64,000 nucleotides of DNA from Rhodococcus sp. H36-A4 (lineage in GTDB: Bacteria > Actinomycetota > Actinomycetes > Mycobacteriales > Mycobacteriaceae). The notes beneath the pieces are model-generated. The model was not told the origin of the DNA, made no database searches, and worked only from the letters and a program-made list of their open reading frames with translations. This document shows positions 17,801 to 27,554 of this stretch, one piece after another. A program made the translations under genes and the position numbers. Each line of letters opens with the position of its first letter. The stretch's first letter is position 1. The stretch lies in assembly GCF_027158005.1 (NCBI RefSeq), contig NZ_JAPVLQ010000001.1, positions 62,001 to 126,000 on the forward strand, written 5' to 3'.

Positions 17801-17813
17801 CATCAGTTGCCCG

Positions 17814-17832
17814 ACACTCCGCTGCGGAGTGT
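17814..17832. other. Palindrome at the start of the DUF6131 leader
   Basis: ACACTCCGC-T-GCGGAGTGT, a 9-bp perfect arm pair around one base, immediately downstream of the SigF-like promoter and followed by TTGTGTCTTT. It could be a hairpin at the RNA 5' end, an operator or a terminator for dps read-through. Confidence 0.45.
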
Positions 17833-18081
17833 TGTGTCTTTCGTCCAGCCAGTGGCGAACCGCTTGCGCGGGCATCTTTCATGTGTCATAACAATGACAC
17901 TCAGAAGGCTATGCCGTCGTGGGCCCGAGCGGTGTCGGCTGGAATTCGACTTTGTGAGAAGTTCGAAAGATCAACCGCTACTGTCGATTCAAGAGACATC
18001 AGGGTAAGTTCTCAGATGGTTGGCGATCAACGCAATCATCTGATGCCGCACGCAGCATCCAATTCGAAAGAAGGAACAATA

Positions 18082-18237
18082 GTGATCGTCCTGGGAATCA
18101 TCCTCGCGCTCATCGGCTTTTTCACGTCGATCAGCATCCTCACCACGATCGGCATCATCCTGATCGTCGTCGGCGCCGTCCTCACCATCCTCGGTGCAAC
18201 CGGGCGCGCTATCGGTGGCCGCAAAACCTGGTATTGA
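18082..18237 (+). CDS. DUF6131 family small membrane protein
   Basis: 51-aa protein starting at GTG 18082 with AAGGA seven to eleven bases upstream. It is almost entirely two hydrophobic helices (VIVLGIILALIGFF; ILTTIGIILIVVGAVLTILG) followed by the conserved ATGRAIGGRKTWY tail, the hallmark of this actinobacterial family. Probably stress induced given the SigF-like promoter upstream. A terminator follows at 18264. Confidence 0.82.
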   Translation: MIVLGIILALIGFFTSISILTTIGIILIVVGAVLTILGATGRAIGGRKTWY

Positions 18238-18263
18238 TCGCCAGGTATTGCCCTTGCACGTAG

Positions 18264-18295
18264 ACGAGGCCCCGCGCATCAGCGCGGGGCCTCGT
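18264..18295 (+). terminator. Rho-independent terminator
   Basis: Perfect 14-bp GC-rich stem (18264-18277 with 18282-18295) with an ATCA loop, followed by TTGTTT. Confidence 0.9.
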
Positions 18296-18333
18296 TTGTT
18301 TCGACAAAGCTCTTTCGGTCCGCGTCAGCGAAT

Positions 18334-19140
18334 CTACCGTCTACTACGTAGTATCTGCTCGGCCTGCCGCAACACGGGCGCATCGACCATCCGTCCTTCG
18401 AAACGAAATACTCCGCGCTCATCTGCGGCAGCCGCAACGACCTGCTCAGCCCAATCGATCTCCGCCTGGGTCGGTGCGAAAGCCTCTCGAATTATCGGTA
18501 CCTGCGAAGGATGAATAGCAACCTTCCCGTCGAACCCGACTGCCACGGCATCCTCCGATTCGGCCGTCAAGGTAGCGATGTCACCGATATCGAGCACTAC
18601 CGAATCGAGGGCGAACACACCGCGCGCTTTGGCTGCGAGCAGTGTTGTCGACCTGACATGTTGTGCCACCTTCCGGTACGTACCGTCGGGGAATCGGCTC
18701 GCCTTACCCCCCAGTGCTGCGATCAGGTCCTCGGCACCCCACATCACCCCGATCGAATTTTCTGCGCCGAGGCTGTCGGACACAGCGACGGCGCCGAGCG
18801 GTGATTCCACGATTGCGATCACCTCATAAGGCGCAGCCGCACCGATCTGGATCGAACTTTCACATTTGGGCAGCATCACTGTGCGATACGCCGTCTGGGC
18901 GAGTGCTGCCATGTCCAGTTCGAAGTCGGCAGTGCCGTGCGCATTGACTCGGACGACAGTGGATGCAGGGTCGAGAGGGGTGGACAGCAACGACTGCCTG
19001 GCTTTCTGCTTGTCGCCGGCAGCGACAGCATCCTCCAGGTCGAGGATTACGACGTCGGCCCGCTGTGCCGCCTTCTCGTAGCGTTCCGGTCGATCCGCCG
19101 GACAGAACAACCATCCAGGACCCGGCGGCACCCACGTCAC
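18334..19140 (-). CDS. citE: CitE-like HpcH/HpaI lyase (HMG-CoA/citramalyl-CoA lyase candidate)
   Basis: 268-aa Mg-dependent beta-hydroxyacyl-CoA lyase of the CitE family, with DVVILDLEDAV (metal-binding Glu/Asp), VRVNAHGT, MLPKCES, IVESPLGAV and GFDGKVAIHPSQ motifs. It is last in a five-gene operon in the same order as M. tuberculosis Rv2502c-Rv2498c. Rv2498c is reported to cleave both HMG-CoA (leucine pathway) and citramalyl-CoA (itaconate pathway); the same dual role is inferred here. Overlaps the MaoC gene by 4 bp. Confidence 0.85.
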   Translation of the reverse strand: MTWVPPGPGWLFCPADRPERYEKAAQRADVVILDLEDAVAAGDKQKARQSLLSTPLDPASTVVRVNAHGTADFELDMAALAQTAYRTVMLPKCESSIQIGAAAPYEVIAIVESPLGAVAVSDSLGAENSIGVMWGAEDLIAALGGKASRFPDGTYRKVAQHVRSTTLLAAKARGVFALDSVVLDIGDIATLTAESEDAVAVGFDGKVAIHPSQVPIIREAFAPTQAEIDWAEQVVAAAADERGVFRFEGRMVDAPVLRQAEQILRSRR

Positions 19141-19625
19141 GACGCGTCCTCCGCGGGCCGAAGCCTGACGAGAGTCTTGCGGACCGCCGTGGCTACGACG
19201 TCGCCGTGTTGGTTGCGTCCGGTGTGGGCGAAGGTGACGATGCCCTCGCCGGGTCGGGATTTCGATTCGCGCTTGTCGACGATGAGCGTCTCCGCGTACA
19301 GCGTGTCCCCGTGAAACATCGGCTTCGGGAACCTCACCTCGGAAAACCCGAGGTTGGCTACGATCGTGCCCTGCGTCAACTGCGCTACCGAGAGGCCGAC
19401 CACTGTCGACAGAGTGAACATCGAGTTGACCAGTCGTACGCCGAACGTCGTGCCCTCACTGAAGGCTGCGTCGAGATGCAGCGCTTGGGTATTCATCGTC
19501 TGCGCGGTGAAGAAGGTGTTGTCGGCCTCGGTGACCGTTCGGCCGGGCCGGTGTTCGTAGACGGTGCCGAGCTCCATTTCCTCGAACCACAGCCCGCGCT
19601 GACGGACACGCTTGTCCGTGGTCAT
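19137..19625 (-). CDS. MaoC-family hydratase
   Basis: 162-aa hot-dog-fold (R)-enoyl-CoA hydratase-like protein (RTVTEADNTFFTAQTMNTQALHLDAAF). It overlaps both neighbours by 4 bp (ATGA type), so it is made with them. By position it corresponds to Rv2499c and would hydrate methylglutaconyl-CoA or itaconyl-CoA. This step is inferred from context. Confidence 0.85.
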   Translation of the reverse strand: MTTDKRVRQRGLWFEEMELGTVYEHRPGRTVTEADNTFFTAQTMNTQALHLDAAFSEGTTFGVRLVNSMFTLSTVVGLSVAQLTQGTIVANLGFSEVRFPKPMFHGDTLYAETLIVDKRESKSRPGEGIVTFAHTGRNQHGDVVATAVRKTLVRLRPAEDAS

Positions 19626-20788
19626 AGTCCGAGCCCCCGCGCGATGAGCATCAACTGCACCTCGGTGGTCCCCTCGCCGATCTCGAGAATCTTACTGTCC
19701 CGATAGTGCCGGGCAACGGTGTATTCGTTCATGAACCCGTATCCCCCGTGAATCTGTGTGGCGTCACGCGCATTGTCCATAGCCGCTTCGGAGGCGACCA
19801 ATTTCGCGATCGAGGCTTGTTTCTTGAAAGGCTTTCCCGACAACATCAGCGCAGCAGCGTCGTAATAGGCTGTACGGGCTGTATGCGCTCGCACTTCCAT
19901 CCGAGCAATCTTGAACGCGATGGCCTGATTTCGTCCGATCGGCCCACCGAAGGCTTCTCGTTCTTTGGAGTACTTGACGCTTTCGTCCACACACCCTTGC
20001 GCAACGCCTACCGACAGTGCAGCGATGGCGATGCGTCCCTCATCGAGAATGTGCAGAAAGTTGGCGTATCCGCGGCCCTGTTGGCCCAGCAGATTTTCGT
20101 ACGGAACCCGGACGTCGGTGAATGACAACGGATGTGTGTCGGATGCATTCCAGCCAACTTTGTCGTACGCCTTCTCCGCTACGAAGCCCGGAGTCGACGT
20201 AGGGACAAGGATCGAGGAGATCTGCTTCCTTCCGGTCACCTCGTCGACGCCGGTTACTGCGGTGACGGTGACCAGTTCGGTGATGTCGGTGCCAGAGTTC
20301 GTAATGAACTGCTTGTTGCCGTTCACTATCCATTCACCACCGACGAGTTTCGCGGTGGTACGTGTCCCCCCTGCGTCGCTGCCTGCCCCGGGTTCGGTCA
20401 ACCCGAAGGCCGCGAGCGAGCTTCCGCTCGTCAATTTGGGCAACCACTCCTGCTTTTGCTCGTCGTTACCGAAGCGGTAGACCGGCATCGCGCCGAGGGA
20501 GACTCCCGCCTCGAGCGTGATCGCAACACTTTGATCCACCTTCCCCAGCTCTTCGAGGGCAAGACAGAGCGCAAAGTAGTCGCCGCCCATTCCGCCGTAC
20601 TCCTCTGGGAACGGTAGGCCGAACAACCCCATCTCGGCCATGCCTGCAACGACCTCGTACGGAAACGAGTGCTCGGCATCGTGTTTGGCCGATACCGGCG
20701 CCACCACCGACGTGGCGAAGTCGGCGACACTCGCGATCAGCTGCTGGTACTCGTCGGGAAGGTTTCCGGTGGCGAGATAATCGGTCAT
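19622..20788 (-). CDS. Acyl-CoA dehydrogenase, probable isovaleryl-CoA dehydrogenase
   Basis: 388-aa flavoprotein with [50 protein letters not shown] and [37 protein letters not shown]. This full set is typical of short/branched-chain acyl-CoA dehydrogenases. Placement immediately after a biotin-dependent carboxylase pair, as for FadE19 (Rv2500c), points to oxidation of isovaleryl-CoA to methylcrotonyl-CoA. ATG 20788 overlaps the previous stop. Confidence 0.87.
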   Translation of the reverse strand: MTDYLATGNLPDEYQQLIASVADFATSVVAPVSAKHDAEHSFPYEVVAGMAEMGLFGLPFPEEYGGMGGDYFALCLALEELGKVDQSVAITLEAGVSLGAMPVYRFGNDEQKQEWLPKLTSGSSLAAFGLTEPGAGSDAGGTRTTAKLVGGEWIVNGNKQFITNSGTDITELVTVTAVTGVDEVTGRKQISSILVPTSTPGFVAEKAYDKVGWNASDTHPLSFTDVRVPYENLLGQQGRGYANFLHILDEGRIAIAALSVGVAQGCVDESVKYSKEREAFGGPIGRNQAIAFKIARMEVRAHTARTAYYDAAALMLSGKPFKKQASIAKLVASEAAMDNARDATQIHGGYGFMNEYTVARHYRDSKILEIGEGTTEVQLMLIARGLGL

Positions 20789-22800
20789 GACTTTCCTTCT
20801 TCCACTTCGGTTCTCGGGCTCACGCGGGCGAGAAGTTGATCGACACGAACCTGCTCTCCCACTACGACAAGAAGTTCCACCGTTCCACCGATCGGTGTTG
20901 TCATTGCATGTTCCATTTTCATTGCCTCGACGACGACGATCGCCGAGCCTGCCTCCACGGTGTCACCGCTGGATACACCGACGGCGATAACGGTTCCCGG
21001 CATCGGGCTGGTCATCTCGGCATCTCCGGAGTGGCTGTCTTCACCACGGACACTGGTCTCTTCGACGGATGTGATTGCCCACGTGCCGGCCGGTGAGGAC
21101 ACCCAGACAGTCGCGTCGTCGTCGGCAAGCCGAAAGCGCGAACGTACGCCGGCGCGCACCATGGCCACGTCGCCGTCCTCGACACGAGCGAACGACATCG
21201 GTTGCGATTCTCCGTCGTCGACCGCTACCCATGCGTCCGACAGAGTGCCGTGCACGTGCACATGCACGGTCCGTGTTCCCGATGATAGTCGATACGTCAC
21301 TGGCTGGGCTCGCCCGCCGATTCGCCAACCGCTCGGGACCGTCCACGGTCGCGAAGGATCCGAGTCCGTCCACAATGACGACCACAGATGGACGCCCACG
21401 ACCACGAAGATCTCGTCCGGAGCAGGCGCTGTTTCGTAGTCCTCGACCGTGCGATCGAGCAATCCGGTATCGAGACTTCCCTCGACGACATCGCTGTCCG
21501 CCAGCAGAAATCGGAGGAACTCTATGTTGGTGACAACGCCCAACGCTGCGGTGTCGGCAAGCGCGCGATCGAGAGTAGCGAGCGCCGAAGCTCGATCGGG
21601 GCCGTACGCGATCACTTTGGCCAACATCGGGTCGTAGTCGCTGCCGACGACGGACCCGACGGACACGCCCGAGTCGACGCGAACTGTTGGAGTGGGTGAC
21701 GGTTCCCGAAGCGAGAGCACGGTCCCTCCGGTGGGCAGGAATCCTCGACCGGGATCCTCGGCGTAGACGCGGGCTTCGATCGCATGACCGGTCAGTGTCA
21801 CCTCGTCCTGCCGAATCGTGAGCGGTTCACCGCGGGCGATTCGAACCTGCCACTCCACCAGATCCAGCCCGGTGACCATTTCCGTCACCGGATGCTCGAC
21901 TTGAAGTCGGGTGTTCATTTCCATGAAGAAGAACTCGTCGGGGCGATCCGCCGAGACGATGAACTCCACGGTTCCCGCGCCCGAGTAGTCGACACTGAGA
22001 GCCGTGTCACACGCCGCCTTCCCGATACGTTCTCGTGTCGCATCGTCCAGAAGTGGCGACGGCGCTTCCTCCACGACCTTCTGGTGCCTGCGCTGCAGAC
22101 TGCACTCTCGTTCGCCGAGGTGCACGACGTGTCCGAACTGATCGGCGAGTATCTGTACTTCGATGTGCCGAGGCCGCAGAACGAACCGTTCGAGGAACAG
22201 CGTGTCGTCACCGAACGAGGAAGCCGCTTCGCGTCGTGCACTCGCCAACGCACCGGCAAGTGCTCCCGCCTCCTCGACCAGTCGCATGCCCTTGCCGCCG
22301 CCGCCTGCCGACGGCTTGACCAGGATCGGATAGCCGATGTCCTGGGCGGCATCGAGGAGGTCCGCGTCGGAAAGTCCGGGGCGAGCGATACCGGGCACTA
22401 CCGGTACACCGAACTCCGCCACTGCGTTCTTGGCCGTGATCTTGTCGCCCATCACCTCGATTGCCGCAACGGGTGGTCCTAGGAACGCCAGTCCGGCAGC
22501 CTCGCAGGCTGCGGCGAATTCGGCATTCTCCGAGAGAAACCCGTAGCCCGGATGGACGCCCTGCGCTCCGGTGCGGTGCGCGGCTTCGACGACCTTGTCG
22601 ATCGCGAGGTAGCTCTCACGCGCGGGGGCTGGACCGAGGCGGACCGCGGTGTCTGCCTCACGGACGTGCCGTGCATTTGCGTCGGCGTCGCTGAACACAG
22701 CAACGGATCGAATACCCATGCGCCGCAACGTTCGAATGACGCGAACCGCGATCTCGCCGCGGTTGGCCACCAGCACTGTGTCGATCTGTCTCGTCATCAC
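20785..22800 (-). CDS. accA1: Biotin carboxylase/biotin carrier alpha subunit of acyl-CoA carboxylase
   Basis: 671-aa subunit. Domains in order: biotin carboxylase ATP-grasp (residues 1-450; [41 protein letters not shown]), a linker, and a C-terminal biotinyl domain with EAMKMEHAM, where the Lys carries biotin. It pairs with the carboxyltransferase encoded 3 bp upstream. The context corresponds to AccA1-AccD1, assigned as methylcrotonyl-CoA carboxylase in mycobacteria; propionyl/acetyl-CoA cannot be excluded. Confidence 0.92.
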   Translation of the reverse strand: MMTRQIDTVLVANRGEIAVRVIRTLRRMGIRSVAVFSDADANARHVREADTAVRLGPAPARESYLAIDKVVEAAHRTGAQGVHPGYGFLSENAEFAAACEAAGLAFLGPPVAAIEVMGDKITAKNAVAEFGVPVVPGIARPGLSDADLLDAAQDIGYPILVKPSAGGGGKGMRLVEEAGALAGALASARREAASSFGDDTLFLERFVLRPRHIEVQILADQFGHVVHLGERECSLQRRHQKVVEEAPSPLLDDATRERIGKAACDTALSVDYSGAGTVEFIVSADRPDEFFFMEMNTRLQVEHPVTEMVTGLDLVEWQVRIARGEPLTIRQDEVTLTGHAIEARVYAEDPGRGFLPTGGTVLSLREPSPTPTVRVDSGVSVGSVVGSDYDPMLAKVIAYGPDRASALATLDRALADTAALGVVTNIEFLRFLLADSDVVEGSLDTGLLDRTVEDYETAPAPDEIFVVVGVHLWSSLWTDSDPSRPWTVPSGWRIGGRAQPVTYRLSSGTRTVHVHVHGTLSDAWVAVDDGESQPMSFARVEDGDVAMVRAGVRSRFRLADDDATVWVSSPAGTWAITSVEETSVRGEDSHSGDAEMTSPMPGTVIAVGVSSGDTVEAGSAIVVVEAMKMEHAMTTPIGGTVELLVVVGEQVRVDQLLARVSPRTEVEEGKS

Positions 22801-22803
22801 ATC

Positions 22804-24381
22804 TCACATCCGGAAAACGCCGTAGGAGACCGGCTCGAGCGGCGCATGAGCGCTCGCCGACAGAGCAAGTCCGAGAACAGTTCTGGTGTCCGCGGGGTCG
22901 ATGATCCCGTCATCCCACAATCGCGCGGTCGAGTAGTAGGGGTTGCCCTGCGATTCGTATTGCTCTCGAATCGGTGCTTTGAACGTTTCCTGATCTTCGT
23001 TCGACCATGGCTTGCCGGCCGCATCGAGTTGTTCACTGCGGACCGTGGACAGTACCGAGGCTGCCTGTTCACCGCCCATGACGGAGATTCGGGCATTCGG
23101 CCACATCCACAGAAAGCGCGGTGAATAGGCGCGGCCGCACATCGAATAGTTGCCTGCACCGTAGGAACCGCCGATGACGACGGTGAACTTCGGGACCCGA
23201 GCGCACGCGACCGCGGTCACCATTTTGGCGCCGTGCTTGGCGATGCCGCCTGCTTCGTAGTCTCTGCCGACCATGAAACCAGCGATGTTCTGCAGGAATA
23301 CGAGTGGAATACTGCGTTTGTCACACAGTTCGATGAAGTGCGCGCCCTTCATCGCCGATTCCGCGAACAGCACGCCATTGTTGGCGATGATTCCGACCGG
23401 ATGTCCGTGCACATGCGCGAACCCGGTTACGAGGGTCTTTCCGTACTCGGACTTGAACTCGTCGAACTCCCCGCCGTCGACGATGCGGACGATGACCTCG
23501 CGAACGTCGTACGGAGTGCGCGAGTCGATCGGCACCACGTCGTAGAGGTCTTGCTGATCGACGGTGGCATCGAGCGCTTGCCGTATCGGCCATTGTGCCG
23601 CAGGGACCGGCCCGAGCGTGGCGACGATTCGACGCACTCGGCGCAGTGCGTCTCGGTCGTCGTCGGCAAGGTAGTCGGTCACCCCGGACACCTTCGAATG
23701 CAGATCACCGCCCCCGAGTTCCTCGGCCGTGACGACTTCACCCGTTGCTGCCTTGACCAACGGCGGTCCCCCGAGAAAAATCGTGCCCTGGTCTCTGACG
23801 ATGATGGCTTCGTCGCTCATCGCGGGAACGTAGGCGCCGCCTGCCGTGCACGAGCCCATCACAGCCGCGATCTGCGCAATGCCTGCCGCGCTCATCGTCG
23901 CCTGGTTGAAGAAGATCCTGCCGAAGTGCTCGCGGTCGGGAAACACCTCGTCCTGCCGCGGAAGGAACGCACCGCCTGAATCGACGAGGTAGATGCAGGG
24001 CAGTCGATTCTGCGCCGCGATTTCCTGCGCGCGCAGATGCTTCTTCACCGTGAGCGGATAGTAGGTGCCGCCCTTGACGGTCGCGTCGTTGGCGACGATG
24101 ACGCACTCGCGGCCGGACACTCTGCCGATTCCCGCGATCATTCCGGCGCCGGGGCACTCGTCGTCGTAGATTCCGTCGGCTGCCAGCGCGGCGATCTCGA
24201 GAAAGGGGCTGCCTGGATCGAGCAACTCGTTCACACGATCTCGCGGTAGTAATTTGCCTCTGGCAATGTGTCGCTCGCGGGACTTATCGCTGCCTCCGAG
24301 TGCAGCGCGGTCCAGCTTCTCGCCCAGTTCTTCGACGAGCCTCTTGTGTTCGAGCCTGTTGGCTTCGATATCGATCGCCAT
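22804..24381 (-). CDS. accD1: Acyl-CoA carboxylase beta subunit (carboxyltransferase)
   Basis: 525-aa carboxyltransferase of the crotonase-like AccD/MccB type. N half: [22 protein letters not shown] and [15 protein letters not shown] with the oxyanion-forming glycines; C half: [22 protein letters not shown] and [38 protein letters not shown]. It most resembles methylcrotonyl-CoA carboxylase beta subunits. ATG 24381 (MAIDIEAN) is chosen over an in-frame start at 24423, which would run into the operator region. First gene of the operon controlled by the divergent TetR. Confidence 0.9.
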   Translation of the reverse strand: MAIDIEANRLEHKRLVEELGEKLDRAALGGSDKSRERHIARGKLLPRDRVNELLDPGSPFLEIAALAADGIYDDECPGAGMIAGIGRVSGRECVIVANDATVKGGTYYPLTVKKHLRAQEIAAQNRLPCIYLVDSGGAFLPRQDEVFPDREHFGRIFFNQATMSAAGIAQIAAVMGSCTAGGAYVPAMSDEAIIVRDQGTIFLGGPPLVKAATGEVVTAEELGGGDLHSKVSGVTDYLADDDRDALRRVRRIVATLGPVPAAQWPIRQALDATVDQQDLYDVVPIDSRTPYDVREVIVRIVDGGEFDEFKSEYGKTLVTGFAHVHGHPVGIIANNGVLFAESAMKGAHFIELCDKRSIPLVFLQNIAGFMVGRDYEAGGIAKHGAKMVTAVACARVPKFTVVIGGSYGAGNYSMCGRAYSPRFLWMWPNARISVMGGEQAASVLSTVRSEQLDAAGKPWSNEDQETFKAPIREQYESQGNPYYSTARLWDDGIIDPADTRTVLGLALSASAHAPLEPVSYGVFRM

Positions 24382-24400
24382 AGTGGTGCCCACTCCCTGA

Positions 24401-24432
24401 CCGAAATTTCGGTTAATCATCACTAACCGAAA
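24401..24432. promoter_or_regulatory. Probable TetR operator of the leucine-degradation operon
   Basis: CCGAAATTTCGG (24401-24412) is a perfect 12-bp palindrome. It overlaps a second inverted repeat, TTTCGGTTA (24407-24415) / TAACCGAAA (24424-24432). A third half-site TTAACCGA lies at 24450-24457. All lie in the 112-bp gap between accD1 and the divergent tetR. Confidence 0.7.
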
Positions 24433-24493
24433 TCAATAGTAAACTTTCATTAACCGAGTTGTCCAGTATCGAGCCGAAGTCGGGGATTTCACC

Positions 24494-25099
24494 ATGAGCA
24501 CAGTGTCGCCGCCTGCCGAGTCGAAACCGACCGTTCGCGAGCAGCGCAAGGCTGCGCGACGCATCGAGCTTCTCGATGCAGCGGCCGAACTGTTCGCCGA
24601 GCGCGGCTACGCAGCCGTGCGGCTCGAGGATCTCGGCGCAGCGGTCGGGATCAGTGGACCTGCGGTGTATCGCCATTTCCCCAACAAGGAAGCAGTCCTC
24701 GTCGAGCTACTGGTGGACATTTCCGACTACCTACTGACCGGTGGCCGACGGGTCGTGCGGGACGCTGCGGACGCGTCCGGCACGATCTCCGAACTGGTCG
24801 ACTTCCATCTCGACTTCGCACTGAGTAAACCGGCGTTGATCCGAATTCAGGACCGCGATCTGGCGAATCTGCCGACGTCCGCTCGACGTGATGTCCGACG
24901 CAAGCAGCGCGAATACGTCGAGGTCTGGGTAGCAGCACTCCGCGGATCCGACTCGAAACTGCACGAAGACGACGCCCGCACCAAAGCGCACGCCGTGTTC
25001 GGTCTGTTGAATTCGACCCCTCACAGCATTGGACGAAGCATGTCCCGCCGATCGCGAGAAGTAATCAGAGTGATGGCAAACGCCGCCCTCACGGCATAG
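24494..25099 (+). CDS. TetR-family repressor of the adjacent acyl-CoA catabolic operon
   Basis: 201-aa regulator. N-terminal HTH (residues ~22-66): RIELLDAAAELFAERGYAAVRLEDLGAAVGISGPAVYRHFPNKEAVL. The C-terminal helical ligand domain carries RDLANLPTSARRDVRR. Divergent from accD1 with a shared palindromic operator, matching Rv2506 in M. tuberculosis. Likely relieved by an acyl-CoA of leucine catabolism; the ligand is inferred. Confidence 0.88.
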   Translation: MSTVSPPAESKPTVREQRKAARRIELLDAAAELFAERGYAAVRLEDLGAAVGISGPAVYRHFPNKEAVLVELLVDISDYLLTGGRRVVRDAADASGTISELVDFHLDFALSKPALIRIQDRDLANLPTSARRDVRRKQREYVEVWVAALRGSDSKLHEDDARTKAHAVFGLLNSTPHSIGRSMSRRSREVIRVMANAALTA

Positions 25100-25169
25100 C
25101 GGGTCCGCGACCATCCGGGACGCGTGGCGCGGATACGGTCAGGATCAGCGGACAGAGTTATGCCGGCAC

Positions 25170-25922
25170 CTAGAGCGCCTGCACCAATGCAGGCAATCCG
25201 ACGGCCGCGGTGGTTCGCCAGCGGTGATCGGCGATATCGGATATCTCCGTCTCCACGGGGTTGATCTCGACAACAGTTGCGCCGCAGCTGCGTGCCATTG
25301 CCGGCAGCCCAGCGAACGGGAAAACTGCGCCGGATGTCCCGACGACCAACACGAGATCTGCGCTTTCGACGGCGTACACTGCCGACGTCCATTCGGACTC
25401 CGGCAGCGGTTCGCCGAACCACACTGCTCCCGGACGCATAGGTCCGCCGCACTCAGGACACGGTGGCGGTGGGACTCGATCCGACTGCTCATCACTCGGT
25501 TCGTACGCAGGCTCGGAGTGAACCCCGCATTCGGAACAGCGTGGATCGAACAAACTACCGTGCACGTGCGATACGACCTTCGAGCCTGCGCGCTCGTGCA
25601 AATCGTCGACGTTCTGGGTAGCGATGTCGAGGTGCGCACGCTGTTGCCACGTAGTAAGTGCGACATGACCGGCATTCGGCTGCGTCCGGCGGACCAATTC
25701 TGTGCGCCACTGGTACCAACCCCACACCAGGTCACTGTCGCGTGCCCACCCCTCCGGGCTCGCCAGGGCAGCGGGTTGGAAGTTGGACCACAGCCCCGTC
25801 TGCGCATCACGGAAGGTCGGTATCCCGGATTCGGCCGACATCCCAGCGCCCGTGAGCACCGCCACCCGCGACGCAGTACGCGCGAGTGTGACTACGGCGC
25901 TTGGTAGCTCGGAGTTGTTCAT
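25170..25922 (-). CDS. Sir2-family NAD-dependent protein deacylase (sirtuin)
   Basis: 250-aa class III sirtuin removing acyl groups from lysines using NAD. LTGAGMSAESGIPTFRD (NAD loop), TQNVDDLHERAG, catalytic His in VHGS, zinc cysteines CSEC...CPEC, and GTSGAVFPFAGLPA are all visible. Start ATG 25922 (MNNSEL); an upstream in-frame extension to 26114 is Arg/Gly-rich and unlike the family. Convergent with tetR. Deacylation of acyl-CoA enzymes is plausible but not shown. Confidence 0.88.
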   Translation of the reverse strand: MNNSELPSAVVTLARTASRVAVLTGAGMSAESGIPTFRDAQTGLWSNFQPAALASPEGWARDSDLVWGWYQWRTELVRRTQPNAGHVALTTWQQRAHLDIATQNVDDLHERAGSKVVSHVHGSLFDPRCSECGVHSEPAYEPSDEQSDRVPPPPCPECGGPMRPGAVWFGEPLPESEWTSAVYAVESADLVLVVGTSGAVFPFAGLPAMARSCGATVVEINPVETEISDIADHRWRTTAAVGLPALVQAL

Positions 25923-26070
25923 TATGGCCAGTGTGCCACGGCATGCCGACAGCGATCTGGACGGTCTCGCCAGAATGCGCGGTATCCACTGCTGCCCGTG
26001 CCCACCGCATGACCCAGGCGACCGACCGGATCCGGCTCGGCCGACGAGCCTGCCGGCTCGAACGGCCATA

Positions 26071-26130
26071 GTTACTGTGTAGCAACACGTTACAGAGGCC
26101 AACCCCGCTGCCACGTTACCTATTCGTTAC
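26071..26130. repeat. Four direct GTTAC repeats in the promoter region of the small membrane protein gene
   Basis: GTTAC occurs at 26071, 26089, 26115 and 26126 within 60 bp, in the 299-bp intergenic region before 26222. The rest of the region shows no ORF. Possibly a regulator-binding array. Confidence 0.35.
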
Positions 26131-26221
26131 TTTTGTGATCAATCTGTTATCCAATGGGTTGCAGGGCAGCTACTTCCTTGCTTCATGATTGGCTCAGCAC
26201 GATCGGCAACGAGGAGTGGGC

Positions 26222-26419
26222 ATGAACTACGCAACGCTCGACGAGAATTCCCAACGCACGACCCTGATCCCCCAGGTTCATCATCGCCTGGTCTTCGGTT
26301 CCGCATTCGCAGCGATCATCGCCGCCGCTATCGTCTTGTCGGTTGGCGGCCATGCCGTCACACTGATGATCGGTGCACTGGTGCTCGGCATCGTCGGCCT
26401 CCTCGCCGCCACCCTCTGA
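26222..26419 (+). CDS. Small two-helix membrane protein (65 aa)
   Basis: ATG 26222 with GAGGAG six bases upstream. A 22-residue hydrophilic N tail is followed by two hydrophobic segments (LVFGSAFAAIIAAAIVLSVGG; VTLMIGALVLGIVGLLAATL). It lies 25 bp before the EAL-DICT gene, probably the same transcript. I do not recognise a family. Confidence 0.6.
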   Translation: MNYATLDENSQRTTLIPQVHHRLVFGSAFAAIIAAAIVLSVGGHAVTLMIGALVLGIVGLLAATL

Positions 26420-26444
26420 TCTCACTGCCCGCGAGCGAAGCATC

Positions 26445-27551
26445 ATGACTCTTCACTACTCCCCCATCTGCCGGCTCGACGACGACGCAATCGGCGGTGT
26501 GAAGATCTATCTGGACGAGCGCTACGGGACGAGTGACTTCGATGATGCGCTGCACAACGCGTCGAGCGACGTGCTCGACAGCATCGGTTGGATGACGCCG
26601 TTGCTGATCGGCACCGGGGTAGCGTCGGACGCTTGCGGGACCTTCGTCGTGCGCGAGAGTTCGATGGTCGACAACCCGGCGGAGACCTTGCTTGCGGTCG
26701 AGAAGGCCAGAGCACAGAACCATATAATTGCAGTCGACGACGTCGGCGGGCAGTTCGCGTCATTCGGGATCCTGCCTCTGATAGAACCCGACATCATCGT
26801 TCTGGCACCCGAGATGAGCGCTTCCGATCCCGACCCGTACGTGGCCAGGGCCACGCATGTTCTCGCGGCCCAAGCCGAGCGGACCGGTGCAGTGATAGTC
26901 GCCAGTGGCATCGATTCCGAAGCCCATCGCGTCAGGGCGCTCGAACTGGGGGCAACCTTCGGAATCGGTCTGCTGTTTCCACCTCGGTCCTCACCCAAGT
27001 CGCTGTCGGAGAGCAGTTCTCGTGCCGTCCTCGCATCGCGCACCTGGAGTACCCCCGATGCCGACTCGACGTCGCCGTTCGCCATCGCATCTGCCGGTCG
27101 TGTCGTGACACGTAGCCGCAAGAACCTGCTCATGGAAATGAGCACACACATAGAATGGCAGGCGTCGGTGGCCGGCCCGGAAACGTTGATACTCGGAACA
27201 TTTCAGCACGATCGACATTTCCGAGGAAATACGAAGGCCCGCTGGCACGCAATGGCGGAACACAGCGCCTATACCGGCGTGTGCGGCGTCGGAATGACCG
27301 AAACGTCCGACACCCACATCCACCGAGCGTCCCTCGACTCTGCCGACGGCATGACCGAGGAATGGAACGTCGTAGTTCTGGGGGCTCACTTCTGCTGCGT
27401 ACTGTCCGCGCGTGAGATGAACATCGGAGACTCGAGACCGGATCGGGAGTTCGACTACGTCATCTCGCACGATCGTTGCACGGTGGTTCGCTGCGCCAAG
27501 GCCATTCTGCATAGATTCAACGGCCGAGCGGGGGTTCGAGTACCAGGCTGA
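26445..27551 (+). CDS. Degenerate EAL domain + DICT sensory domain protein
   Basis: 368-aa protein. Residues ~1-185 resemble an EAL phosphodiesterase fold (AVEKARAQNHIIAVDDVGG, EPDIIVLAPEM, GAVIVASGIDS) but lack the EAL motif and most metal-binding residues, so c-di-GMP hydrolysis is unlikely. Residues ~220-360 match the DICT sensory domain (SVAGPETLILGTFQHDRHF, GMTEEWNVVVLGAHFCCVLSARE, REFDYVISHDR). Start ATG 26445. It ends 3 bp from the convergent glycosyltransferase cluster. A ligand or light sensor rather than an enzyme is inferred. Confidence 0.72.
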   Translation: MTLHYSPICRLDDDAIGGVKIYLDERYGTSDFDDALHNASSDVLDSIGWMTPLLIGTGVASDACGTFVVRESSMVDNPAETLLAVEKARAQNHIIAVDDVGGQFASFGILPLIEPDIIVLAPEMSASDPDPYVARATHVLAAQAERTGAVIVASGIDSEAHRVRALELGATFGIGLLFPPRSSPKSLSESSSRAVLASRTWSTPDADSTSPFAIASAGRVVTRSRKNLLMEMSTHIEWQASVAGPETLILGTFQHDRHFRGNTKARWHAMAEHSAYTGVCGVGMTETSDTHIHRASLDSADGMTEEWNVVVLGAHFCCVLSAREMNIGDSRPDREFDYVISHDRCTVVRCAKAILHRFNGRAGVRVPG

Positions 27552-27554
27552 CCT

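Noticed and set aside
26445..27551. Active c-di-GMP phosphodiesterase
   Set aside because: The EAL motif and most metal-binding residues are missing.
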